A stretch of DNA of 64,000 bases from contig NZ_CP045370.1 in NCBI RefSeq assembly GCF_009363535.1, positions 38,669 through 102,668 of the forward strand, in the 5' to 3' direction. Made by a program: the position numbers and the translations under genes. Shown one piece after another: positions 51,774-60,962 of the stretch. The first letter of the stretch is position 1, and the number at the start of each line of letters is the position of its first letter. The notes beneath the pieces are model-generated. The model saw only the letters and a program-made list of their open reading frames with translations. It ran no database searches and had not been told where the DNA came from. The DNA is from Microbulbifer sp. THAF38 (GTDB lineage Bacteria; Pseudomonadota; Gammaproteobacteria; Pseudomonadales; Cellvibrionaceae).

Positions 51774-52372
51774 GCACAAAGCTAAAAGACGAGTCATCCA
51801 GGTTCATTTCCTCCTTATTGCTGAGCGCATTAGAAGGGTGTCAGCAGGGAGATATGGAGCTGGCGGAAAGGCTAGGCCTATCAATTGAGATAATGCAGAA
51901 GCTTGTTAGGCTTCGGGCGGACCAGATTTTTAGTATATCTGGTAATTATGTCCGAGACCTTAGCGCCTTGGAGGTTTTCAGGATCGATTCACCGAAAATA
52001 TCCAAGATTATTGAACTGGCTGCTGAAGAAACGCGGCAGTATGAAATGATCGACGAGTTTCTACGCCGTGGAGCGTGCAAGATTATGATGGGGGAGTTGT
52101 TTGGACTCCGTTCAACGCAGGTTGCGAGTCGGAAAAAATTCCTGAATTTACCGACCGTAAAGGGCCGTCTTCCGGTATCCACCCTGGAAGAGCAGCATCA
52201 AATCTATGATGCCTGGTTGAACTCTATCAAGATCGCTGGCTATCGAGAACGGCTACTTTACGTGGCCAGGGAAACTGATCTGTCTATGTCGAAGATCTAT
52301 CGAGAGGTTCAGGAGATTGAGGAAATCACAAACACATCCACCCAAACTAAGAAAACTAAAATCTGCGCATAA
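51764..52372 (+). CDS. DUF2857 family protein
   Basis: A 202-residue protein matching DUF2857: LVRLRADQIFSISGNYVRDLSALEV, then EMIDEFLRRGACKIMMGELFGLRSTQVASRKKFLNL, a KorB-like HTH region. It regularly sits between ICE ParB and the TIGR03761 protein. Function unknown, probably DNA-binding. It starts inside the end of the ParB-like gene, so it is translated with it. Confidence 0.7.
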   Translation: MALSTKLKDESSRFISSLLLSALEGCQQGDMELAERLGLSIEIMQKLVRLRADQIFSISGNYVRDLSALEVFRIDSPKISKIIELAAEETRQYEMIDEFLRRGACKIMMGELFGLRSTQVASRKKFLNLPTVKGRLPVSTLEEQHQIYDAWLNSIKIAGYRERLLYVARETDLSMSKIYREVQEIEEITNTSTQTKKTKICA

Positions 52373-52382
52373 GGAGGCTTTC

Positions 52383-53237
52383 ATGGCTGATAGCGACACA
52401 AAAAAAATGGCCGCCATTGGGGCCAAACAAGACATCGAAATAGAACTGGCGACAAGGCCAGCCCTGCGGTTATGGCAAGGCCGGGAAAAGACGCAGAAAC
52501 GCCATGGTATTCTCGGGTTGCCAGGCTTTTGCAAGATTGTCAGGGGGGTTGAGCAGTCTATAAAAGAAGACGATCCCTATGCTGACTACCATTATCATCG
52601 TCTTGAGCAGGCTATTGAGGATCTGACGTTTGATCTGGATAGTGAGTTGAAAGATGTCAAGACCTTCATTGAGGAAAATATTCCACCCGCAATGCGGCTT
52701 CCGGATATTGGTTCCAAGAATCCCGTGGTGGTTCCGATCCGATTTGCTTCACGCCTTGGTTTTCAGCTTGTGTACCAACTTCTTAAAGTAGATCAAATAG
52801 TTTTGAAGGTGCTTTTGGCCAATCATATTGGCTTGCTACCAAACAAAGAAAAGTTTGAAACCTTGGCTCGTGTTGAAAAGCGTGTACGTGGTGTAATTCA
52901 CATGGTGTTCTCTTACCGCCATACCGGCGTTACCAGGGATGATATGGCCGCTAATAACCAAAAGGCTCAAAAGGCAAAAGAGTTAATGGGGGATCTAGAA
53001 GTAGGGTACCTAGAAGGAACAACAAGATCAGATAATGCTCCACCATTGCCAATGAAGCGGCTCCAGACTATGGGTAAGGCTCTGGACAATGATAAAGCAG
53101 ATAAAAAGGTCAAATTGGGTAGGAAGCAGGAAGTGGCAGATAGTGAAGACGCGTTGGCCGCGGAACTGGATCGAGTGCTGAAACCAGTTGATGAAGAAAT
53201 GTCACGTACCACCAAGAAAAAGACAGCAACAGCTTGA
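52383..53237 (+). CDS. TIGR03761 (PFL_4669, DUF1845-like) ICE protein
   Basis: A 284-residue protein of the PFL_4669 type, also related to AcaB of IncA/C plasmids. Family text: LATRPALRLWQGREKTQKRHGILGLPGFCKIV (about 20-52), then DDPYADYHYHRLEQAI, then GSKNPVVVPIRFASRLGFQLVYQLLKVDQIV. AcaB-like proteins activate transfer in IncA/C plasmids; whether this one does is unknown. AAGGAGG supports the ATG at 52383. A Lys-rich tail ends the protein, then a terminator follows. Confidence 0.75.
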   Translation: MADSDTKKMAAIGAKQDIEIELATRPALRLWQGREKTQKRHGILGLPGFCKIVRGVEQSIKEDDPYADYHYHRLEQAIEDLTFDLDSELKDVKTFIEENIPPAMRLPDIGSKNPVVVPIRFASRLGFQLVYQLLKVDQIVLKVLLANHIGLLPNKEKFETLARVEKRVRGVIHMVFSYRHTGVTRDDMAANNQKAQKAKELMGDLEVGYLEGTTRSDNAPPLPMKRLQTMGKALDNDKADKKVKLGRKQEVADSEDALAAELDRVLKPVDEEMSRTTKKKTATA

Positions 53238-53263
53238 GGCTTAATGGCCATTAATATCGATTT

Positions 53264-53288
53264 TAGGTGCTTAAGGCACCTTTTTTTT
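53264..53288 (+). terminator. Rho-independent terminator
   Basis: AGGTGC-TTAA-GGCACC followed by eight T, 27 bp after the TIGR03761 stop. It closes the 50610-53237 operon. Confidence 0.8.
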
Positions 53289-53413
53289 CGCTGGCCTTTC
53301 TTGGGTCAGCACCACTAGGTATCTGGATCAATACAAACATTTTGTGAGTCAAAACAGCTTGATAAACTTGGCTCGCTACCTCATGTGAAGTGTGGATCGT
53401 AAGTGAGAAAACT

Positions 53414-53848
53414 ATGTCGTCTCCTTTAAATATAAATTTAATAATACCTTTTAAGGATAATAAGACGGGACGCCTTAACTTGTACCGGAACGAAATAGAG
53501 TGGTTCAAAGAGAATCTCGCAATCAGGGTGGAAGATCTAAAGGAGGAACTTACTAGTCTGTTTGGCGAAGGATTTGAGTTGACGCTTGCACCAAGATCGG
53601 ATGGCAATTCCAGAAAGTACTACTGGAGGTTCAAGTCAAGTAAGCGGGATAGGAAATACAACAGGCTCCATACGAATTCAGTGGTGGAGTATGTCGGCAT
53701 GTTTGATGAAGCGAGAAAGCTTCGGTTAAAGGAAATTGAAGAAGAGCTCATCTACATCAATGCAAACCTCAAGTTAATCAAAGGGATGTTAGACTCGATA
53801 GATCAGTCGGTTGAGGAACGTGCAGAATTGAGAAAAGCTAACATATAA
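53414..53848 (+). CDS. Hypothetical protein, DUF3158-like (tentative)
   Basis: A 144-residue protein. The layout recalls DUF3158 proteins that follow TIGR03761 on PFGI-1 elements: a central YYWRFKSSKRDRKYNRL strand and a C-terminal helix (KEIEEELIYINANLKLIKGMLDSI). The likeness is weak and rests partly on position. ATG 53414 is chosen over an earlier GTG. Confidence 0.4.
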   Translation: MSSPLNINLIIPFKDNKTGRLNLYRNEIEWFKENLAIRVEDLKEELTSLFGEGFELTLAPRSDGNSRKYYWRFKSSKRDRKYNRLHTNSVVEYVGMFDEARKLRLKEIEEELIYINANLKLIKGMLDSIDQSVEERAELRKANI

Positions 53849-54313
53849 GCAGAACGGCAGTGATATGTACTTGACCATAGAGTGGCCATCTGCAAAAATT
53901 TATTCACTACTTCCTGATAGCTTTCGGGCTTAGCTGCAAAGCAGGGCTTTGCTACTCTTCACTCCAGCATCCATCAATGCTTTCACATCAAGATCTGGCG
54001 AATTGGTTTTGAGCTACATCCTGTTTGTGAATGTTAATCAGAGTATCTCGTCTCGCTAGGATATTCCGATTAGCGTTCACTACAGTGACTATAGAACTGC
54101 TAATGGACTCGGTTAGCCAGCAAGACAATCTTGCAAAATGGATGAGACAACGAGTGGCTTTTGTGTGGCGCAGCCATGCCGTGCAAGTGCTATAAGCCTG
54201 CACGAAATCCTGGGGAACAATGATCCGAATGCCCCATAGAGGATCGTACTTTAACAGGGGTACTCGCTATACCCGTACTGCAATACCAAGCTTGACTTGG
54301 TAAGATTTTGAAG
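53849..54313. other. Intergenic, no gene seen
   Basis: 465 bp between the partition-type operon and the transfer operon with no supported gene. Short minus-strand frames lack ribosome sites. Confidence 0.4.
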
Positions 54314-54336
54314 AGCCTGCCATTGCGCAGGCTTTT
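54314..54336 (+). terminator. Terminator before the transfer operon
   Basis: AGCCTGC-CATTGC-GCAGGCT with TTTT, 11 bp before operator O4. It insulates the transfer promoter from upstream transcription. Confidence 0.7.
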
Positions 54337-54347
54337 CAGCTTTAAAA

Positions 54348-54367
54348 GGGTCATTTGGTGTTGACCC
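54348..54367 (+). promoter_or_regulatory. Operator O4, GGGTCATT-N7-GACCC
   Basis: A 20-bp palindromic site 68 bp before the first gene of the transfer operon. TTGACC, which overlaps its right half, could be the -35 of the promoter, so a bound protein would either block polymerase or contact it. Confidence 0.65.
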
Positions 54368-54435
54368 AAAAAAAATAATTACAAAGATCAGATCTTGTAC
54401 TGTACCTCTGCCCAAAAACTTTGGAGGTATAGTCA

Positions 54436-54888
54436 ATGAAAAAAAACGCAATAGCTGTAGCTCTGTGCATTTTCAGCACGATGGCAACAGCGAAAAATAA
54501 TCCCGCCGATATAGGTGAATCCAATCGCATTGAAGTGATGCAGACTGGGCGTTATACCTATGTGAAAAACATCCCCCCGATTGATCAACTCAATCCACTC
54601 AAAGTAGTAATAAAAACACGTATTCCGCAAAGCATTGAAACGGTTGGCCAGACAGTTGAATTCTTGTTAGCCAGATCAGGATACGCTCTGGCCGATAGCA
54701 GTGTTTTGAGCGAAGAAGCACAAATCCTGCTTAACCTCCCGTTACCACAGGTACACAGAAACATCGGGCCAATGACTTTAGATAAGGCGCTACATACGAT
54801 TAGTGGTGATGCCTTTGAATTAGTAGTCGATCCTGTACACCGTAAAGTTGCTTATGAGTTATCAACGAAATTAGCGAGGAATGAATGA
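54436..54888 (+). CDS. PilL N-terminal-like ICE protein (TIGR03748)
   Basis: A 150-residue exported protein of the PFGI-1 PilL family: signal peptide (residues 1-19), then GRYTYVKNIPPIDQLNPLKVVIKTRIPQ, then TVGQTVEFLLARSGYALAD and LPLPQVHRNIGPMTLDKALHTISGDAFELVVDP. The end has the look of a secretin-type N-domain. Full PilL proteins are longer; the short form is common here. It is the first gene after operator O4. GGAGG precedes the start; the next gene overlaps its stop. Confidence 0.85.
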   Translation: MKKNAIAVALCIFSTMATAKNNPADIGESNRIEVMQTGRYTYVKNIPPIDQLNPLKVVIKTRIPQSIETVGQTVEFLLARSGYALADSSVLSEEAQILLNLPLPQVHRNIGPMTLDKALHTISGDAFELVVDPVHRKVAYELSTKLARNE

Positions 54889-55814
54889 TGTCAAGCTCAA
54901 AATTAGGCAAATCTCTGATGCGTACGATAGACGGCGGGAAAGTAAAAGATGAGTCCTCGATAGACACAGAAAAAAATGAAGCTTTTGAAGAAGCTGAGAT
55001 GAATGTTGGCTCTGCTGAATTCAATGGCTCTGGTGCGGAGGCATCTTCCAGTAATGAATCGCTCATAGGCAGTTTGGATGAAATCTTTTCATCAGGCGAA
55101 CCAAAGCCCCAGTTAGATAAAAAACCTCGTAAATTGAAAGTGTCACGGAAGAGCAAGCCAGGCAGCGTTGTGAGTGCGATTGCACTAATCGTTTCTGTAG
55201 GAGCAGTAAGTGTTGCTGGCTACTCAGCAATAAACCAGAAGAGTGGGCAGGAAGCGACGCTGAGGAATATAGAGAGCCTGGATGTTGCTATTGGTAATCT
55301 GAATACCAGAACCGATGACCTCACTGCAGAATTATCAGGTACGAAAAAAAGTGTCCAGTCTAACTCTGATCGATTAGTAAGCATCGGCATTCTTCAGAAA
55401 GATCTTCAGAATTTGAATACGTCTTTGAGTTCTATGCGTGGTGAATTAGATGGGCTCAAAGTCAAACTAGAATCAAATTCCACTTCAATTGGTAAGCAAC
55501 AGCAGCGAGTAAACGAGTTGAAGGACGAGCTAAAAAAGGTGGCTGCTAGGGCTGCTAGTGCTCCCAAAAGAGTCGTACAAAAAGCGCCTGCGAAAAAGAT
55601 GAGCACAGACCCCAGCAAAATCGAAGGATCTTACCTTGCATCCATTGATCTTTGGGGTACGCAGAAATCAGTGATGTTACGCGAAGTTAATGGTAACTGG
55701 ATTCCTTTGACAAGGGGAGATTACTACAAGGGTTGGAGACTTGAAGGAGCCGATGGTTATGAAGCGATATTCAAGCAAGGTACCAAGACTAAACGACTAA
55801 AGATCAAGGAGTAA
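54885..55814 (+). CDS. Bitopic coiled-coil protein
   Basis: A 309-residue protein. An acidic cytoplasmic part (1-85) with a basic stretch near 90 precedes one membrane helix (about 98-117). A periplasmic coiled coil follows (about 125-225), and a C-terminal beta domain (YLASIDLWGTQKSVMLREVNGNWIPLTRGDYYKGWRLEG) looks like PilP. It may link inner-membrane and outer-membrane parts of the transfer apparatus, by analogy with PilO/PilP. Starts at ATG 54885 or 54888. Confidence 0.55.
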   Translation: MMSSSKLGKSLMRTIDGGKVKDESSIDTEKNEAFEEAEMNVGSAEFNGSGAEASSSNESLIGSLDEIFSSGEPKPQLDKKPRKLKVSRKSKPGSVVSAIALIVSVGAVSVAGYSAINQKSGQEATLRNIESLDVAIGNLNTRTDDLTAELSGTKKSVQSNSDRLVSIGILQKDLQNLNTSLSSMRGELDGLKVKLESNSTSIGKQQQRVNELKDELKKVAARAASAPKRVVQKAPAKKMSTDPSKIEGSYLASIDLWGTQKSVMLREVNGNWIPLTRGDYYKGWRLEGADGYEAIFKQGTKTKRLKIKE

Positions 55815-55818
55815 AGTA

Positions 55819-56127
55819 GTGGAACCTATTGAGTGGATTGTTGGGCTTGTGTTGCTCTTTGGCGGTTATGAACTCTGGAATAAGGATGGTCCCGATGAGA
55901 ATACTACTGCCACAGTCATTGAGCAAACAGTTGTTTCAGATGAACCGGTGTTTGAGAGAGAGCGATTTTATAAAACTGCCGATGGCTACTACATCAGTGA
56001 CCTTTCACCCAAGACTTTGATATCCGATGGGTGTGAACGTTCCTTTCTTATAACGGACTTGTCAGTAGCTCGGGCAAACGAGGAGCAAATAAAAGTAACA
56101 GAAGTAGAAATACAGTGTGAGGGCTAA
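55819..56127 (+). CDS. Small membrane-anchored protein of the transfer operon
   Basis: A 102-residue protein from a GTG start, with one N-terminal membrane segment (residues 5-20) and a soluble part with two Cys. Not recognised. It ends one base before the next start, so it is translated with it. Confidence 0.5.
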   Translation: MEPIEWIVGLVLLFGGYELWNKDGPDENTTATVIEQTVVSDEPVFERERFYKTADGYYISDLSPKTLISDGCERSFLITDLSVARANEEQIKVTEVEIQCEG

Positions 56128-56901
56128 ATGAATAAACTCGCATATATAGTTATGGGATTAGCCGTATCCACATATGTCTCAGCAAATAACCAGACCACTC
56201 AAAGTAACAATAGTGCGACGGTGATATCTGACATGAAGTCTACTCTGGACAAGGAAGCAGCAGTCACACTAACCGAGAAAGATAAAAAACTTGCTAAACA
56301 ATGGATGCTGTTGGAGACGGATTGGGTCAAGTACAAAGAAATCATGAGTGGTCCTCGTGGCATATGGTCCCCAGGACTTGATCCGATTACCGCCCTAGGC
56401 GTGTCAGAAACTGATCCGCAAGAGCGAGAGCGTTATGCAGAGCTTTGGATCAAAATCGAAAGTCGGAGAGCAGAGCTTGAGGTGGCATTTGAAGTTGAGC
56501 GTCAACGAGCTGCAAGCCGGGTTTTGGGAGATCAGTTAGCGGTTAATAATTCATCCTGGATACGTCAGTGGGAGCAGAAGCGAGTTGAAGTAAACAAACA
56601 AGTTGTATTGTTTGTTGATTCCAATTGCAAAGAAGACTGCAAACTTACGTTTGAAGAGCTTCATGCGTCTGTTGGGGACAATGCTAGGCTGGACATCTAT
56701 TTCAAACAAGGAGCTACTTCTGAGGGGATCGGCCAGTGGGCATCTTTTATGAAAATACCTCCTGAAGTCGTACGTTCCCGTGAGGTCACACTGAACTTCG
56801 ATGAAGGGAAGTCAGCAGAGCTGGGAATTGATATGGCAGCTCTGCCACAGGTCAGAGTAATCGACCTCAAGTCCGGTGCGATAAAAGCAACTTACAAGTA
56901 G
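56128..56901 (+). CDS. TIGR03759 ICE protein (PFL_4693 family)
   Basis: A 257-residue exported protein with a signal peptide (1-19). Family block: RGIWSPGLDPITALGVSETDPQERERYAELWIKIESRRAELEVAFEVERQRA near 75-125. The C-terminal half (KQVVLFVDSNCKEDCKLTFEELH) looks like a degenerate thioredoxin fold, with Cys spaced CKEDC. It is a periplasmic transfer component of unknown mechanism. Confidence 0.85.
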   Translation: MNKLAYIVMGLAVSTYVSANNQTTQSNNSATVISDMKSTLDKEAAVTLTEKDKKLAKQWMLLETDWVKYKEIMSGPRGIWSPGLDPITALGVSETDPQERERYAELWIKIESRRAELEVAFEVERQRAASRVLGDQLAVNNSSWIRQWEQKRVEVNKQVVLFVDSNCKEDCKLTFEELHASVGDNARLDIYFKQGATSEGIGQWASFMKIPPEVVRSREVTLNFDEGKSAELGIDMAALPQVRVIDLKSGAIKATYK

Positions 56902-56910
56902 TAGTGATAT

Positions 56911-57453
56911 ATGAGGTTACTACTGATCATTACGCTTGGATTCCTATCTAGCATCTCATCTGCGAATGAAAACAGTGTCCCAGAAATGTATAGCCTGGTA
57001 GCGGAGGAAAATCACGTACCGGCGAAACTTTTCTACGCCCTAATTCTGAATGAATCCAGATCCAAAACTTCAGTGGGGGTGCAATCTAGGGTTTTACCGT
57101 GGCCATGGACAATTAACCATCGAGGAAAACCACATTTTTTTCCAAGCAGAGATCAAGCATACATGTTTGCCAAGTCCTTGATAGAACGCGGAGATAAACA
57201 ATTTGATGTCGGGCTTGGACAGCTAAATTGGCGATGGCAAGAACAGCGCTTCAATGGATTGTGGGAAGCATTTGACCCCTACACCAATCTAAATGCGGCA
57301 GCACGTCATTTAAGAGAACAGTACAACAGGCCCGAGTGCAATAGCTGGGAATTGGCTGTTGGGTGCTATCACCGTCCTGGTCAGCGGATACAGGATAAAG
57401 AAAGAGCAAGAAAATATAGAGCGAGTGTTATTTCATTATGGGCAAGAATATAA
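56911..57453 (+). CDS. Lytic transglycosylase of the transfer system
   Basis: A 180-residue SLT-domain protein with signal peptide (1-18). The catalytic Glu is in FYALILNESRSKTSVG near residue 48, and the substrate-side motif VGLGQLNWRW near 110 and YNRPECNSWELAVGCYHRPGQ follow. It opens the cell wall for the transfer channel, as do VirB1-like proteins. It overlaps the next gene by 16 bp. Confidence 0.85.
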   Translation: MRLLLIITLGFLSSISSANENSVPEMYSLVAEENHVPAKLFYALILNESRSKTSVGVQSRVLPWPWTINHRGKPHFFPSRDQAYMFAKSLIERGDKQFDVGLGQLNWRWQEQRFNGLWEAFDPYTNLNAAARHLREQYNRPECNSWELAVGCYHRPGQRIQDKERARKYRASVISLWARI

Positions 57454-58007
57454 ATTTGATTCCGGTAATAAGTACACTATTCGGGTTTTTAATTACCTCT
57501 AATAACACTGTTGCTGCCGAGACTAAGAGTACAGGCAGTCCTTGGGTAAAAACCGAGGTGATTGCAGATAGGGGAGGGCACCCTATAGACAGTTATCTTC
57601 CGGGGCATAATAAGAGCTATGCCAAAACGAAAGCGAACTTCGAAAAGAGGCGATCGACAAAACTGGTTAATGCTCATTTTCCTGTGGTTACTAATACCAT
57701 GAGCGTTGGGAAAGTTGGTGATGATGAAGCCAAGTACATTAAATATCAGGTCGCAATGAGACCGATGTTTATTATTGGTTACGACCCAGTATCCATTAGC
57801 TGGCTGAAGACAAATAAGGAATTACTTGCAGATAAGAAAGCCATTGGTCTCGTGGTTAATGTAGAAAACAAAGAACAAATGGACGCACTACAAGAAATAG
57901 TTGGCAATGACGTTATGATGCAACCAACACCTGGCGATCGACTGGCCGAACATCTGAAGATAAAGCATTATCCGTTCTATATGGATAATCAGGGAGTGAT
58001 GCGCTAG
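57438..58007 (+). CDS. TIGR03765 ICE protein (PFL_4695 family)
   Basis: A 189-residue exported protein: PWVKTEVIADRGGHPIDSYLP (about 35-55), MRPMFIIGYDPVSISWL and the C-terminal PTPGDRLAEHLKIKHYPFYM are family text. Signal peptide at 1-27. Function in transfer unknown. It always comes just before traD in PFGI-1-like elements, and here its last base is shared with the GTG of traD. Confidence 0.85.
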   Translation: MGKNINLIPVISTLFGFLITSNNTVAAETKSTGSPWVKTEVIADRGGHPIDSYLPGHNKSYAKTKANFEKRRSTKLVNAHFPVVTNTMSVGKVGDDEAKYIKYQVAMRPMFIIGYDPVSISWLKTNKELLADKKAIGLVVNVENKEQMDALQEIVGNDVMMQPTPGDRLAEHLKIKHYPFYMDNQGVMR

Positions 58008-60055
58008 TGGCCGATCATCCATTAGAAGTATTGCTGAGACCACCTGTGGAGTTGTGGTCGGGGACAGTAGCGTTATCAGCCGGAATTATTTCTGCTACAG
58101 CCCCTTCAACACTCATGATGACACCGAGTGTAGGCTATACATCCGCCGCTGTCCTTGCTGGACTTGGGCTTTATCGCTTGAAGCAAGGGTCACAGATACT
58201 GAGGTATCAACGGAACCTAAAGCGACTTCCTCGATTTGCAATGTCTTCTGCTCAGATACCCTGTTATCAAAATCACCTATACCTTGGGCAAGGGTTCAAA
58301 TGGGGGCAGAGACATACTCAGCGACTGAAGGACACTCTATCACCAGCAGCAAAAAGATACCTTGAACCATCAAAAATTTATGCGGCGATCAGGAAATTCG
58401 AGAGGGAAGTCGAGAACACGAAATTACAGGCGCTTGGACACCTGACCAGCAAAGATCATTTTCTCAATCCATTCAGGCCATTGCCTCCAATAGGTGGTAA
58501 TCCGGCGATTCACGCTGTAGAGCTCAACGAAGAACAGGTCCTTCTACCGATGAGTGAAAGGGTTGGGCACACGCTTGTTCTAGGTACTACACGTGTTGGT
58601 AAGACGCGCCTGGCAGAGATACTGATTGAACAGGACATTCGTCGTGGCGATGGGCCTGTTATTGTCTTCGATCCGAAGTCAGATGCCGGTTTATTGACCC
58701 GTATGTATATGGCCGCAAAGCGCACAGGTAGGGAAGATGACTTCTATGTTTTCCACCTAGGCTTTCCAGATATTTCCGCTCGGTACAACGCGGTTGGAAA
58801 CTTTGCACGGATCACAGAAGTTGCGAGTCGCATAGCAGGTCAATTATCAACTGAAGGAGCCAGCGCCGCATTCAAAGAGTTTGCTTGGCGTTTTATCAAT
58901 ATTGTTGCTCGGGCACTGGTTTCACTTGGCCAGCGTCCAGATTACAACAACATCCTCCGGTATGTGACAGACATTGAACCTCTATTTTGTGAGTACCTGG
59001 AATGGTGGCTTCCGCGTAATGCGGGTCATGGTTGGGTTGAAGACATCAATGACATGACCCACGTTGCAGAAAAACAATATAAGTCAAATCCACGCCTGGC
59101 TAAACATGCCAACGCTAGAACTGAGGCACTTAGAAAATATGTTGAGCAGATGGGGGTGAGTGACCCGATCGTATTGGGGCTACTTTCAGCGTTGCGTTAT
59201 GACCGGACCTACTTCGATAAATTGGTAGCGTCACTCCTGCCGCTACTTGAAAAACTAACCACAGGGAAGATTGGCAAACTCATCGCTCCTGATTACTTTG
59301 ACGTGAATGATGATCGCCCCATATTTGATTGGACACAGATCATCCGTAAGCGTGGCATTGTCTATGTTGGACTGGATGCCATGACTGACACAGAAGTAGC
59401 CAGTGCAGTGGGCAACTCCATGTTCTCTGACCTGGTATCGACCTCTGGAATGATCTACAAGCACGGATTCCAGCATGGGATGTTGGATGGTAAGGCCAAC
59501 GTGATGCCCAAGATCTGCCTTCATGCAGATGAATTTAATGAGCTAATGGGCGATGAATTTTTGCCGATGGTAAACAAGTCGGGTGGTTCTGGTATGCAGA
59601 TCAACGCCTATACCCAGTCCAGAGGTGACATCGAAGCGCGTTTAGGGAATGCCGCTAAGGCACGCCAAGTGGAGGGTAACTTCAACAACCTGATCATGCT
59701 AAGGGTAAAGGAAAAGGAGACCGCTGAGCTGCTGACGAGTCAGTTACCTGAAGTGGAGATTTCTCTGAAAATGACGGTATCAGGTGCTTCAGATTCATCG
59801 GATACCGAGAACCACATAGACTTTACCTCCAGTACCCAGGACCGTATCTCAACGCTTCGAGTTCCTATGTTGGAGCCGAGTCATGTCATATCACTACCCA
59901 AGGGACAGGCATTTTGTCATTTGGATGGGGGACACCTTTGGAAAGTGAGGTTCCCTCTTCCGGTAGAGGACGATGACGAGATGCCCGAGAACTTACAAGC
60001 GCTCGCCAAGGAAATGGAAAAGAACTATCACACCGCAGAAGCATGGTGGGTTTAG
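58007..60055 (+). CDS. traD: Conjugative coupling factor TraD
   Basis: A 682-residue type IV coupling protein of the SXT/TOL subfamily (TIGR03743). N-terminal membrane helices lie at about 23-60; Walker A is LGTTRVGKTRL near 192-201 and Walker B CLHADEFNEL near 503. The C-terminal end includes the QINAYTQSRGDIEARLG block near 540. It feeds the relaxase-bound strand into the channel as an inner-membrane hexamer. GTG start overlapping the previous stop (TAGTG). Near normal length. Confidence 0.92.
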   Translation: MADHPLEVLLRPPVELWSGTVALSAGIISATAPSTLMMTPSVGYTSAAVLAGLGLYRLKQGSQILRYQRNLKRLPRFAMSSAQIPCYQNHLYLGQGFKWGQRHTQRLKDTLSPAAKRYLEPSKIYAAIRKFEREVENTKLQALGHLTSKDHFLNPFRPLPPIGGNPAIHAVELNEEQVLLPMSERVGHTLVLGTTRVGKTRLAEILIEQDIRRGDGPVIVFDPKSDAGLLTRMYMAAKRTGREDDFYVFHLGFPDISARYNAVGNFARITEVASRIAGQLSTEGASAAFKEFAWRFINIVARALVSLGQRPDYNNILRYVTDIEPLFCEYLEWWLPRNAGHGWVEDINDMTHVAEKQYKSNPRLAKHANARTEALRKYVEQMGVSDPIVLGLLSALRYDRTYFDKLVASLLPLLEKLTTGKIGKLIAPDYFDVNDDRPIFDWTQIIRKRGIVYVGLDAMTDTEVASAVGNSMFSDLVSTSGMIYKHGFQHGMLDGKANVMPKICLHADEFNELMGDEFLPMVNKSGGSGMQINAYTQSRGDIEARLGNAAKARQVEGNFNNLIMLRVKEKETAELLTSQLPEVEISLKMTVSGASDSSDTENHIDFTSSTQDRISTLRVPMLEPSHVISLPKGQAFCHLDGGHLWKVRFPLPVEDDDEMPENLQALAKEMEKNYHTAEAWWV

Positions 60056-60058
60056 CTG

Positions 60059-60802
60059 ATGGCTGAAACGAGTGTAGCCAGAGCAGAGCACCCTGTTGCC
60101 AAGAAAGGATTCATCGGTAAGACGATGGACCTCTTTTTTAAAATCATAGGCCTCCTTCTGTTCTCAGCTTTGATGTCGATCATTATTGAATGGATCGGAA
60201 TGATGTTCTTTTATCCAGAGCAAGGTTATACCGGATACGAACATGCTGAAGAGATGATACGGAAGGAAATCAACTATCTGGGTAGCTCCCTCGATGGGGA
60301 TTCAATAAATGGCGAGGCGGTTCTAACAGCGAGTGGCAAAGTTACCGATCTAGTTAACTTCCTGTTCATTGATTCAGGCATCGTGGACATGCTGTCCGCA
60401 ACGAGAACGCCAGATGCCAACGATAATAAGTTCGTACGCTTGGTTAAAGGGCTAATCGCTGAGTATTACAACTACTTAATGGCCGCGATATACATATTGA
60501 TTATGTTCTTGATCCGGCTGTCTATCCTGATCCTGTCAATTCCAGCGTTTATACTGTTTGGTCTTGTTGGCGTCTCGGATGGACTTATGCAGCGAGACCT
60601 AAGACGCTGGTGTGGAGGAAACGAATCTGGTTATATCTATCACTGGTCAAAACGATTCGCGATGCCGGTTCTGATATCGGCCTGGGTTATTTACCTGGCG
60701 ATTCCCAACAGTATTCATCCAAACTTTATCATTACCCCATTCGCTGTCCTATTTGGGCTTGTGCTAATGGTTATGACCAGCAAATTCAAGAAGTATCTTT
60801 AA
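60059..60802 (+). CDS. TIGR03747 ICE membrane protein (PFL_4697, DUF4400)
   Basis: A 247-residue inner-membrane protein with segments at about 19-45, 135-175 and 195-240. Family text: VSDGLMQRDLRRWCGGNESGYIYHWSKRFAMP near 180-210. It begins 4 bp after the traD stop. Related to SXT TraJ-type DUF4400 proteins. Role in transfer unknown. Confidence 0.85.
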   Translation: MAETSVARAEHPVAKKGFIGKTMDLFFKIIGLLLFSALMSIIIEWIGMMFFYPEQGYTGYEHAEEMIRKEINYLGSSLDGDSINGEAVLTASGKVTDLVNFLFIDSGIVDMLSATRTPDANDNKFVRLVKGLIAEYYNYLMAAIYILIMFLIRLSILILSIPAFILFGLVGVSDGLMQRDLRRWCGGNESGYIYHWSKRFAMPVLISAWVIYLAIPNSIHPNFIITPFAVLFGLVLMVMTSKFKKYL

Positions 60803-60866
60803 GGGTTATCACCCACTTTATATATCTAAATGGTCGCGACACAGTGGCCATTTTCTTATCAAAAAA

Positions 60867-60886
60867 GGGTCATTGGGTAATGACCC
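60867..60886 (+). promoter_or_regulatory. Operator O5, GGGTCATT-N7-GACCC
   Basis: A 20-bp palindrome 76 bp before the RAQPRD-type gene, opening the second transfer operon. Both arms are identical to those of O4. Confidence 0.65.
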
Positions 60887-60962
60887 AATAAATCAGATTT
60901 AACACCTGTCCGTTTGTTCTAATTCCTATCATCGCATTCCCACCTGAAATTCAAGTGACTCG

